From: Fremontodendron californicum
Taxonomy: Eukaryota; Streptophyta; Magnoliopsida; Malvales; Malvaceae
Direction of reading: 5' to 3'
NCBI GenBank assembly: GCA_030761205.1
Contig: JAULJL010000024.1
Coordinates: 19,349,126 to 19,413,125 of the forward strand
Length of the DNA: 64,000 bases
A model generated the notes under the pieces. It had not been told where the DNA came from. It did not search any database and saw nothing but the letters and a program-made list of their open reading frames with translations. Position 1 is the stretch's first letter, and every line of letters begins with the position of its first letter. This document shows positions 1 to 8,445 of the stretch, one piece after another. The translations under genes were made by a program, and so were the position numbers.

Positions 1-292
1 GCTTTTGGTTTGATTTGCAATAACTTTATTTTGTTTTAATTTACGTGTTGTTCGATTTGTGTAATTATTCTCGTTTTTTTTTTTTTTGTCTTTTACGGTT
101 GATTTTTTCTTCTCTTTTTGATTTTCTTCCTGAAATCACGCAAAAATCTTTTGTTAGGTTAACATTTTCTTCTGACAGGTCAGATACACTTTCGGCGACA
201 TTATTACTCTTGTCTGATTCACTACTAGTCCTCTATATATTACACCATGTACTCATTCTCTTTCAGGCACTCAAAAAAAAAAAAAAAAAAAA
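1..292 (+). promoter_or_regulatory. Leader of the LOG-like gene: TATA-like box and splice acceptor
   Basis: This stretch has no ORF that looks real. A TATA-like CTATATATTA lies at 233-242, and a pyrimidine-rich run ending in CAG (AG at 265-266) looks like a 3' splice site; an A-rich run leads into the ATG at 293. Equivalent signals stand before every LOG copy in the window. LOG is therefore made either from an internal promoter or from a spliced subgenomic RNA. The sequence does not decide between them. Confidence 0.5.
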
Positions 293-940
293 ATGGAAAG
301 TACTTCATCCCAGCGCATTAAAAAAATTTGTGTCTTTGGAGGTGCTTATCCAGGGAAAAATAACATATTCGCTGATGAAGCCATAAGAGTTGGAGTAATA
401 CTTGCCCAACAAAAGATCCACTTGATTTATGGAGGCGGTAGTACGGGTTTAATGGGAGCAGTCGCTACAGCAGCACACGCCGGAGGAAGTCCAGTTCTAG
501 GAATCGTGCCAAAACTATTCACAAGTTTTTGTGGACCTACCATGGGTAAGGAAATACAAGTCTGGAGTGTCCCTGAACGGATAACAATCATGTACCATTC
601 TGCCGATGCATTCATTGCTTTACCAGGAGGTCTGGGTACATTGGAAGAAATAGCTTGCGTGGCTTCTTCGTCATCTTTGGTCACAAATAAGAAACCCATT
701 GGTTTGCTTAATATTAATGGTTATTTTAGTAATTTGCTTTTATATTTAGATAATGCTGTGGATAATGGATTCATGTTTTCAGAGGCAAGGAGAACCATAA
801 TTTCTGCTACAACCATTGAAGATTTACTTAAAAAGCTCAAAGCTTATGAGTGTTTATCTGCTACGGTTGTTTCGCAAACGCTCGGAAAAAGAAAAAAAGA
901 TATGGACGAGCAAGGAGTGGATTGCACTTTGTCTTTGTGA
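293..940 (+). CDS. LOG-like cytokinin riboside 5'-monophosphate phosphoribohydrolase (element A copy)
   Basis: LOG enzymes release active cytokinin bases from cytokinin riboside 5'-monophosphates in one step, in cytosol and nucleus. The 215-residue product has the usual plant LOG length and one Rossmann-type domain. Visible family motifs are ICVFGGAYPG (12-21), YGGGSTGLMG (46-55), R96 and M100 in the PERITIM segment, and PGGLGTLEE (111-119), giving the catalytic Arg and Glu. The start follows an A-run and is the same in all copies. The gene has no introns, whereas host LOG genes are normally split, which suggests capture through RNA. This copy has S126 where the other copies and host LOG proteins have Trp, and M84 where most copies have Val, so its activity may be reduced. 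Confidence 0.85.
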   Translation: MESTSSQRIKKICVFGGAYPGKNNIFADEAIRVGVILAQQKIHLIYGGGSTGLMGAVATAAHAGGSPVLGIVPKLFTSFCGPTMGKEIQVWSVPERITIMYHSADAFIALPGGLGTLEEIACVASSSSLVTNKKPIGLLNINGYFSNLLLYLDNAVDNGFMFSEARRTIISATTIEDLLKKLKAYECLSATVVSQTLGKRKKDMDEQGVDCTLSL

Positions 941-1186
941 CATTATCTAACATTTTGCTTGTTGTGTCTCAGTTATAATAAGTGGTTAGCAACCTCTGCA
1001 GGTAATATCTCCTAAATTCTACCTTTAAAATTTGACATTGGGGACAATGTCATATTTTAGTAGGGGGTAAGGGACATATTTTGCTAATAAAAAAAAAAAA
1101 AAAAAAAATTTAAGAAGTATTCATTCTGAACAAGGTCTGAGTAAGGGAGACTTGAGACATACCTTGTCAGTTTGATTTCTTCTTTT

Positions 1187-1221
<35 letters not shown>

Positions 1222-3053
1222 TTTGTTTTGTTTTAAGCAATTTAGAAGTATTCATTCTGAACAAGGTCTGAGTAAGGGAGACTTGAGACATACCTTGTCA
1301 GTTTGATTTTAATCTTTTTATGTTTACTTGTTAATTTTTGTTTAGTATTTTAGGATTATTTAGGTTGCATGAGTTTGTTTTGTTTTGAGTCTTAGTTGTT
1401 CCTATTCTTATGTTATTAGTTCTTTTCTCTTACACATGATTCTTTCATTTGTGTTAATAGACTTACATTGAGGACAATGTAAGAATTAAGTGTGGGGGGA
1501 ATGATTTAGGATTTCTTTTATTTTTGTCTACTATTTTTTTTTTATGAGTCTTTATTATTATTATTATTATTTTTAGTGTGTTTTAGTTCCTTTTTAATAC
1601 AATGATGAGATATGAATTGCATAGGTCTAAACTGGTTATTAGTGAGAAGATTTTCATGAGAATTGAGCTTGATGTCAACCTTTTTATGAGCCAATGTTAA
1701 TATAATATGTTGATTGAGAAAGAAGCATGTTTAGACTTAATCTGACTTGTATAATCATCCTTGTGAGTTTTTGAGCCTATAATGATTGATGCATTATACA
1801 AATCAATCTAATTTCTTTCTTGAGTGCTCTTATGATTACAGGATTCTCTAGAACTTGCTTTAAACCGTTTGAGACTATATTGATACATGTGACAACATGA
1901 ATATGATAGAGGCATTAGGATTTTTAGCCAGAGCCAAACAGCCATCCCTTATTGATGTCCCAAGAGAACACACCCTTAGTGAACCAATTTGAGCCTACAT
2001 TGCATAAGCTATCTCTTTGGTAACCATAACTTGTCCCTAACCTAAATATACTTATATCTTTACCTTTGTTCCAAAGATGAATTAGCATGTTTTGAGACAA
2101 GTTGCAAAGACAAGGGATATTTTTAGTTAAAAATTTGGGTTAGAAACAAGAAATAAGTGTGGGGGGGAAAGAAAAGAAAAGTCAAGAGAAAAAGAAATGA
2201 AATACTGGCAAATACATTCCTATGTAAAAAAAAAATATATATATATATATATATGAATCATCTCTTGAATTTGTGGAAAAAGAAAAAGATGCTACAAAGT
2301 CCTTTAGAATGAAGAAAAGGCCCAACATAAATATCCGGCCTAGGTGACTATGTACTTGTAAAGAGTTTTGAGAAGTTTCTTTGTATGATCTTTTTATGTC
2401 TCTAAACTTTATGAACTCTTTGGAACCTTTGTGATATCTTTATCCTTTTGTTCTTCAACCACATTACAAACCCCTTGGCCCCATTACACCCTTGATTAAA
2501 GACCTCTTGATTCATGAAGTTGTATGATCTAAATAGTGGAGAATAGGTGGACAAGCAAGAATATGGTAGAACTGTTTTCATGAGATTGATTGAGTGTAAA
2601 CACTTCACCACTACTTTAAAGAGTGAAAATCATGAGGGTATCCCATGTGAGAAGTTGAGATTAAATTTGAACATGCAATATTTTGATTGAGATATGTTAT
2701 GCTAATATTGGCTTAACTCAAACAATTTACATTCAAGCATGATTTTTTGTGAAATTCTTTAAGCTATTGATTAGTTTATAAGACTTGTTCAAATATTGTA
2801 TCTAATTTGTATTGAAAGGATTAGGAGTAAATATTTTTAGTATATGCAGTTTATTTATATTTTAGTTTTTCAATGTTTGTGGGTATCGTTCTAGTAAACC
2901 CTCACGAGACTAAACTCGTCCACTAGGGACACCTAGGGGTTTAAAGGCTTGTGTCACATGCTAAGTGCCACCGTGATTTCCTACGAAAATGGATTAGATT
3001 AGATTTTCTTATTTTATTTTTATTGAGTCGTTGCTAGGGACTAGCAACAATCT
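941..3053 (+). other. Noncoding 3' region of element A
   Basis: This is the long AT-rich 3' untranslated region between LOG and the polypurine tract. It holds a roughly 70-bp direct repeat (about 1111-1180 and 1241-1310) separated by A-runs. It has hairpins at 1033-1052 and 1462-1483, each followed by a G-rich polypurine run, a third such run near 2154-2167, and a hairpin at 3030-3048 next to the true PPT. A 69-codon reading frame on the opposite strand (2402-2611) is kept in several other copies, but I do not call it a gene. A (TA)n run lies near 2235-2254. Confidence 0.7.
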
Positions 3054-3066
3054 AAGTGTGGGGGTG
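3054..3066 (+). promoter_or_regulatory. Polypurine tract (plus-strand primer site) of element A
   Basis: The run AAGTGTGGGGGTG ends exactly at the LTR start TGATAACTCG. It sits five bases after the hairpin GTTGCTAG-gga-CTAGCAAC. The same tract borders the 3' LTR of R1, F1, R2 and AUT; G has a variant with A for the second-last T of the AAGTGT part. Confidence 0.85.
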
Positions 3067-3396
3067 TGATAACTCGTATAATTATATAGTTTTTAGTTAT
3101 GTTTTATTAATGTTTTGTGTCAAATACGAGTTATTATTGTTTAGTCTAATTGTGTTTATGATCTTTTATATTTTTATGTATTTTGGTGTTTTTCACAAGT
3201 TTCTTTGAGTGATTTCAGATTACTAGAATTAAGGGCAAATCCAGTTCAGTTTCAGTTCCGACACCTTTTACCATATCAGCTATATCTCGAGTTTCACTGA
3301 AGCAATAAGGCTGAAATTTGTAGCCATGCAAATCTAAGAGGCATATCTATCTTTTTCATGTTTTACACTTCTTAAAACGGAGTCGTTTTCCCTAGC

Positions 3397-3776
3397 GAAA
3401 TCGACCATCAAGGTGGCTGATGTGCAATGACGTCTGTGCTGACATGTTTTCGTATTTTGCCCATATCTGCTTAACCACATCAGCAAATGAGCTGATCCCA
3501 ACGGCTATGGTTTCGTAACTGATAGGGGAACCTTTGTCTAGAAGACCATGTGATCAGATCAGGCCTCCAATATTGAAGAAATCGACCATCAAGGTGGCTG
3601 ATGTGCAATGACGTCTGTGCTGACATGTTTTCGTATTTTGCCCATATCTTCTTATCCACATCAGCAAATGAGCTGATTCCAACGGCTATGGTTCCGTAAC
3701 TGATAGGGGAACCTTTGTCTAGAAGACCATGTGATCAGATCAGGCCTCCAATATTGACGAAATCGACCATCAAGTT
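3397..3776 (+). repeat. Tandem 181-bp repeat in U3
   Basis: Units start at 3397 and 3578, and a short third partial unit starts at 3759, each with the phrase GAAATCGACCATCAAG. Each full unit contains CAATGACGTCTGTG, whose TGACGTC core is a classic bZIP/TGA-factor site. Double units occur in A, R1, F1 and R2. Single units occur in AUT, solo LTR S and the 57457 LTR. The position upstream of the TATA box suggests an enhancer role, which is inference. Confidence 0.75.
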
Positions 3777-3853
3777 GGCTGATCAAAATCGTCATATACC
3801 TACCTTTGAAATTTGTAAAGCTTGTCTCTTGTCATTTAGCCCTCCAAAATGTG

Positions 3854-3861
3854 TATAAATA
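3854..3861 (+). promoter_or_regulatory. TATA box of the LTR promoter (element A)
   Basis: TATAAATA stands in a strongly conserved context in all LTRs of both families. Transcription would start roughly 30 bp downstream, near 3885, marking the U3/R boundary. Confidence 0.7.
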
Positions 3862-4732
3862 GAGGGCCTTGGATGATTGTAAGGGATCATATTGGAGATT
3901 GGTAGGATATTAGCCATTTTAACAAAATTCTCTAAGTTTTCTTCTTCTTTCTTTTCTCTAGTTTTCTTTTTCTTTAGAAAGAGCAAGAGGTTGGATAATT
4001 AATATTCTTCTTCTTCTTCTTTCTTTCTTTTATTTTCTTCTTAGATTCTATTTAATTTTATGTTTATAATGCCTATGCTAGGCTAAACTTCTATTTGGTT
4101 AAGGGTGATTTCAAAGCCCTAGACATGTTTTGTGATTGATTTTCAGATTCTATCTATCATTAATTTTCTATCAAAGTTGCTTATGTTCTTCGACAAGAAT
4201 TGTTCATGATGTTGTCTTGATTTGTTTAGGTGTACAACTAGATAGATCTTGATAATTATCTATTGCTAGTTTAGGAGTCTTGATCCGTGTAATTGTCTTG
4301 ATTTCCTATTCATAAGTGGCAATTTGTGATTAATGATTATGGTCAAGTTTTCAATAATTGCAAAGTGGAACATAACCTAAGTTGAACAATCCGAGCTTAT
4401 GTGTTTGTTGCTTAGATCAACCTATCTTTCTCATCATAAAGCTGCCATTAAATTGAATCTAGAGAGCTTATTCTAGGTTGTTTGATGGTTAGAGATTAAA
4501 TAGAGAGCTTGTTCTATTTAACGACAAACTAAGGAAAGATTGGGATAACAGAGCTTGTTGTTATCTACGGTTGTTAACTTTGATAGTTGGTTGATATTGA
4601 TAGATCTGAAATTGATTCTTAATGATGTCTAGTGGTGGAGAATGAAACCTTAACCATATTTTTCATTTTTGATTCTTCTTACTTGTTTTCTTACTTTTCT
4701 AGTTTGCTTATTTTTAAAAGTATATTTATTTT

Positions 4733-4868
4733 TATTGGCTGGTTATACCGCCTAATTTAGTATATATATTTTTATTGGCTGGTTATACCGCCTTGCTTAG
4801 TATATATATTTTTATTGGCTGGTTATACCGCCTTGCATCTTATTCTTATTGGCTGGTTATACCGCCTT
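4733..4868 (+). repeat. Four tandem copies of a short R/U5 repeat
   Basis: Each copy contains ATTGGCTGGTTATACCGCCT, with an AT-rich spacer. Copy number differs between LTRs (three to five), which accounts for the 40-bp length differences between paired LTRs. Confidence 0.85.
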
Positions 4869-5072
4869 GCATCTTATTCTTATTATTTACTTTAGTTTAA
4901 ATCTGGCTTCAAAAAAACCCCTTTTCTTTTATTGTTCTTGAATTTAAGTTTTAAACTATCAACTTATAAACTAAAACCCAATCCCTGAGGACTCGACCCT
5001 TGCTAACTACTATATTTACAATTGATCTTTTTAGTGCAAGGTTAAATAAGATAAACTCTTTTGGGTGCATCA

Positions 5073-5319
5073 AAACCTTAACCATATTTCTCTCATATTT
5101 GATTTTATATTTCTTACTTGCATCTTACTTATTATTTACTTTAGTTTAAGTCTGATTTCAAAAACCCCTTTTCTTTTATTGTTCTTGAATTTAAGTTTTA
5201 AACTATCAACTTATAAACTAAAACCCAATCCCTGAGGACTCGACCCTTGCTAACTACTATACTTACAATTGATCTTTTTAGTGCAATGTTAAATAAGATA
5301 CACTCTTTTGGGTGCATCA
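5073..5319 (+). repeat. Truncated LTR tail (5' LTR remnant of element B)
   Basis: Directly after the end of the A LTR the last part of an LTR is repeated, from the AACCTTAACCATATTT segment to a second GGTGCATCA end at 5319. Compared with the intact tail it lacks the R/U5 tandem repeats. It is followed by the primer-binding site. Either a deletion joined two elements head to tail, or the LTR tail was duplicated. Confidence 0.75.
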
Positions 5320-5325
5320 AGTTTT

Positions 5326-5342
5326 TGGCGCCGTTGCCGGGG
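5326..5342 (+). promoter_or_regulatory. Primer-binding site, tRNA-Asp type (element B)
   Basis: TGGCGCCGTTGCCGGGG is complementary to the last 17 nt, CCA included, of plant tRNA-Asp. It lies six bases after the LTR end. This primer is characteristic of Athila-type elements. Confidence 0.9.
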
Positions 5343-5454
5343 ATTGCTTTCTTTAGTTTATTTGTTACTTGGTTTATTCTTATTTTCAGTTCTAATTAGT
5401 TTTATCTTCTTGTACATACAGGTTTTTCTTTTCAAATTTTTAAAAAAAAAAACG

Positions 5455-6393
5455 ATGGAATTGAGCAATCTAACACTTGAAGAGTTGGTGGCATACATGA
5501 ACATGGAGAATCAACAAGCCAATCTCACCTCCCCAGTTCAACAATTGGCCATGGGAGGATGTCAAGGCCATCAAGGGTTCCAAGATCAACAATATGATCA
5601 TTACTCAAACACTTACCATGAGGGATGGTGGGATCATACTAATTATGGCTACTCGGAAAATGACCAAGAAGTAGATCCTTATGCCAATTACACTCATCCA
5701 TCTAGCTTCAATCAATCATGGTCTCAAGTACCAGATCTTTTTCAACCACCACATATGACTCAAAACTCAGGTAGTTCTTTAGAAGATCTTGTCTATTCTC
5801 TTGTTACTGATACTTTGCAATTTCAACAGGAAACAAGGGCAAGCATCCAGAGTTTGGAAAAGCAAATGAGCCAATTGGCTAGTAGTATGGTGGGATGGGG
5901 AGCACAAAGATCTGAAGAACTCCCTGCCCAAACGATGACTAACCCAAAGGAGAATGCTACTATTGTGACCTTGAGGAATGAGAAACAAGAAGAGGATGAG
6001 ACAAAATTAGAGATGGATTCTATTCTTGAGGATAATGAAGCCACATATCCAAATAAGAGTATTTCGGCACCTGAGGTAACGTTTAAGATTCCAATTTTTA
6101 CTAATGTTTCTTCTCCACTTTTTTCTAATAGATTCACAAAGTTCAAGGAGGAGGAACATGAACAACACATGCCGGAAACCTTAAACAACTTGTTTATGGA
6201 TGCCATTCAACAAGTATCAAAATATGCTCCATTCCTCGGTGAGCAATGCACTACAAATGATGATGGAATAATACTTGTAATGGAGAATGCATCCACTTTT
6301 GTGCAAAGAAAGCTTCCTATCAAACGCTCAAATTTGGAAAGTTTCATGTATGAGCCTAACAAGCCTAAAAAGCCAAGAAGTGGTGTTGGTTAG
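5455..6393 (+). CDS. Partial Gag-like protein (linker region) of element B
   Basis: The 312-residue product resembles residues about 275-590 of the AUT Gag-Pol. Matching segments include YDHYSNTYHEGWWDH, TQNSGSSLEDL, LQFQQETRASIQSLE and VQRKLP. It lacks the capsid-like N-terminus, the CCHC zinc knuckle and the protease, so it is not a complete Gag. The ATG at 5455 is chosen because all four copies start there after an A-run; an in-frame ATG at 5308 lies across the LTR end and PBS. The frame is open in all four copies despite substitutions, so it may still have a role such as packaging with helper Gag, but that is inference. Confidence 0.7.
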   Translation: MELSNLTLEELVAYMNMENQQANLTSPVQQLAMGGCQGHQGFQDQQYDHYSNTYHEGWWDHTNYGYSENDQEVDPYANYTHPSSFNQSWSQVPDLFQPPHMTQNSGSSLEDLVYSLVTDTLQFQQETRASIQSLEKQMSQLASSMVGWGAQRSEELPAQTMTNPKENATIVTLRNEKQEEDETKLEMDSILEDNEATYPNKSISAPEVTFKIPIFTNVSSPLFSNRFTKFKEEEHEQHMPETLNNLFMDAIQQVSKYAPFLGEQCTTNDDGIILVMENASTFVQRKLPIKRSNLESFMYEPNKPKKPRSGVG

Positions 6394-6428
6394 GTTGGAC
6401 AACTTAAATCAAGTACTAATTGGGAAGG

Positions 6429-8445
6429 TGATGCACCCAAAAGAGTGTATCTTATTTAACCTTGCACTAAAAAGATAAATTGTAAGTATAGTAGTTAGCA
6501 AGGGTCGAGTCCTCAGGGATTGGGTTTTAGTTTATAAGTTAATAGTTTAAAACTTAAATTCAAGAACAATAAAAGAAAATGGGTTTTTGAAGCCAGATTT
6601 AAACTAAAGTAAATAATAAGAATAAGATGCAAGGCGGTATAACCAGCCAATAAAAATATATATACTAAATTAGGCGGTATAACCAGCCAATAAAAATAAA
6701 ACAAAGTTAATATACAAATTAGGCGGTATAACCAGCCAATAAAAATAAATATAAAAAATAAGCAAACTAAAAGTAAGAAAACAAATAAGTAAGAAGAATC
6801 AAATATGAAAAATATGGTTAAGGTTTCATTCTCCACCACTAGACATCATTAAGAATCAATTTCAGATCTATCAATATCAACCAACTATCAAAGTTAACAA
6901 CCGTAGATAACAACAAGCTCTGTTACCCCAATCTTTCCTTAGTTTGTCGTTAAATAGAACAAGCTCTCTATTTAATCTCTAACCATTAAACAACCTAGAA
7001 TAAGCTCTCTAAATTCAATTTAATGGCAGCTTTATGATGAGAAAGATAGGTTGATCTAAGCAACAAACACATAAGCTCGGATTGTTCAACTTAGGTTATG
7101 TTCCACTTTGCAATTATTGAAAACTTGACCATAATCATTAATCACAAATTGCCACTTATGAATAGGAAATCAAGACAATTACACGGATCAAGACTCCTAA
7201 ACTAGCAATAGATAATTATCAAGATCTATCTAGTTGTACACCTAAATAAATCTAGACAACATCATGAACAATTCTTGTAGAAGAACATAAGCAACTTTGA
7301 TAGAAAATTAATGATAGATAGAATCTGAAAATCAATCACAAAACATGTCTAGGGCTTTGAAATCACCCTTAACCAAATAGAAGTTTAGCCTAGCATAGGC
7401 ATTATAAACATAAAATTAAATAGAATCTAAGAAGAAAATAAAAGAAAGAAAGAAGAAGAAGAAGAATATTAATTATCCAACCTCTTGCTCTTTCTAAAGA
7501 AAAAGAAAACTAGAGAAAAGAAAGAAGAAGAAAACTTAGAGAATTTTATTACAATGGCTAATATCCTACCTATCTACAATATGTTCCTCTACAATCATCC
7601 AAGGCCCTCTATTTATACACATTTTGGAAGGCTAAATGACAAGAGACAAGCTTTACAAATTTCAAAGGTAGGTATAATAGGTGGGTGAATTTTTCTAACA
7701 ATTTTCGTCATATTGTATGACAATTTTGATCAGCCAACTTGATGGTCGATTTCGTCAATGTTGGAGGCCTGATCTGATCACATGGTCTTCTAGAAAAAGG
7801 TTCCCCTATCAGTTACGGATCCATAGCCGTTGGAATCAGCTCATTTGCTGATGTGGATAAGCAGATATGGGCAAAATACGAAAACATGTCAGCACAGACG
7901 TCATTGCACATCAGCCAACTTGATGGTCGATTTCGTCAATATTAGAGGCCTGATCTGATCATATGGTCTTCTAGACAAAGGTTCCCGTATCAGTTACGGA
8001 TCCATAGCCATTGGAATCAGCTCATTTGCTGATGTGGATAAGCAGATATGGGCAAAATACGAAAACAGGTCAGCACAGACGTCATTGCACATCAGCCACT
8101 TTGATGGTCGATTTCGCTAGGGAAAACGACTCCGTTTCAAGAAGTGTAAAACATGAAAAAGATAGATATGCCTCTTTGCTTGGCAAGACTACAAATTTCA
8201 GCCTTATTGCTTTAGTGAAACTCCAGATATAGCTGATATGGCAAAAGGTGTCGGAACTGGAACTGAACTCGATTTGCCCTTAATTCTAGTAATCTGAAAT
8301 CACTCAAAGAAACTTGTGAAAAACACCAAATTACATAAAAATATAAAAGATCATAAACACAATTAGACTAAACAATAATAACTCGTATTTGACACAAAAC
8401 AATAATAAAACATAACTAAAAACTATATAATTATACGAGTTATCA
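6429..8445 (-). repeat. 3' LTR of R1
   Basis: This 2017-bp LTR starts TGATGCACCC and ends GAGTTATCA on the + strand. It holds three R/U5 tandem repeats (about 6634-6742), two 181-bp U3 repeats and a minus-strand TATA box at 7610-7617. It pairs with 54849-56905, which has one extra 40-bp unit. Confidence 0.92.

Larger units (their letters stand above)
1..5072 (+). mobile_element. Element A: 3' part of a family-1 Athila-like LTR retrotransposon
   Basis: The window opens inside this element, just downstream of where the 178-residue accessory gene ends in its relatives. It then contains the LOG-like gene (293-940), a 2.1 kb noncoding 3' region, a polypurine tract (3054-3066) and a full LTR (3067-5072) with TG...CA ends. 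The order LOG, 3' region, PPT, LTR matches R1, F1 and AUT elsewhere in the window. Gag-pol and the 5' LTR would lie left of the window, so I cannot say whether A was autonomous. Its LTR runs straight into a truncated second LTR belonging to element B. Confidence 0.85.
3067..5072 (+). repeat. LTR of element A (+)
   Basis: The LTR begins TGATAACTCG and ends GGGTGCATCA. U3 contains two full copies of a 181-bp repeat and a TATA box; R/U5 contains four copies of a roughly 40-bp repeat. It may act as 3' LTR of A and, with the extra tail at 5073-5319, as the remains of the 5' LTR of B. Confidence 0.85.
5073..6428 (+). mobile_element. Element B, left part (interrupted by R1)
   Basis: The left part comprises the truncated LTR, the PBS, a leader and the gag-like ORF (5455-6393). 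It is broken at 6428 by R1, whose TSD gaagg is at 6424-6428 and 56906-56910. Internal sequence resumes at 56911. The layout, with no 178-residue gene and no LOG, matches the short non-autonomous element R2. Confidence 0.85.

Noticed and set aside
427..699. 90-codon frame antisense to LOG, also seen opposite the other LOG copies
   Set aside because: It is a shadow of the LOG reading frame and disappears outside it.
5308..5454. Upstream extension of the element B gag-like ORF
   Set aside because: It crosses the LTR end and PBS, encodes a hydrophobic stretch by chance, and is absent from the other copies' preferred start.
7485..7688. 67- to 70-codon frames in the LTRs (starting MLFLKKKKTR)
   Set aside because: They lie across the U3/R boundary and TATA region in antisense to the element's transcript, and have low-complexity starts.
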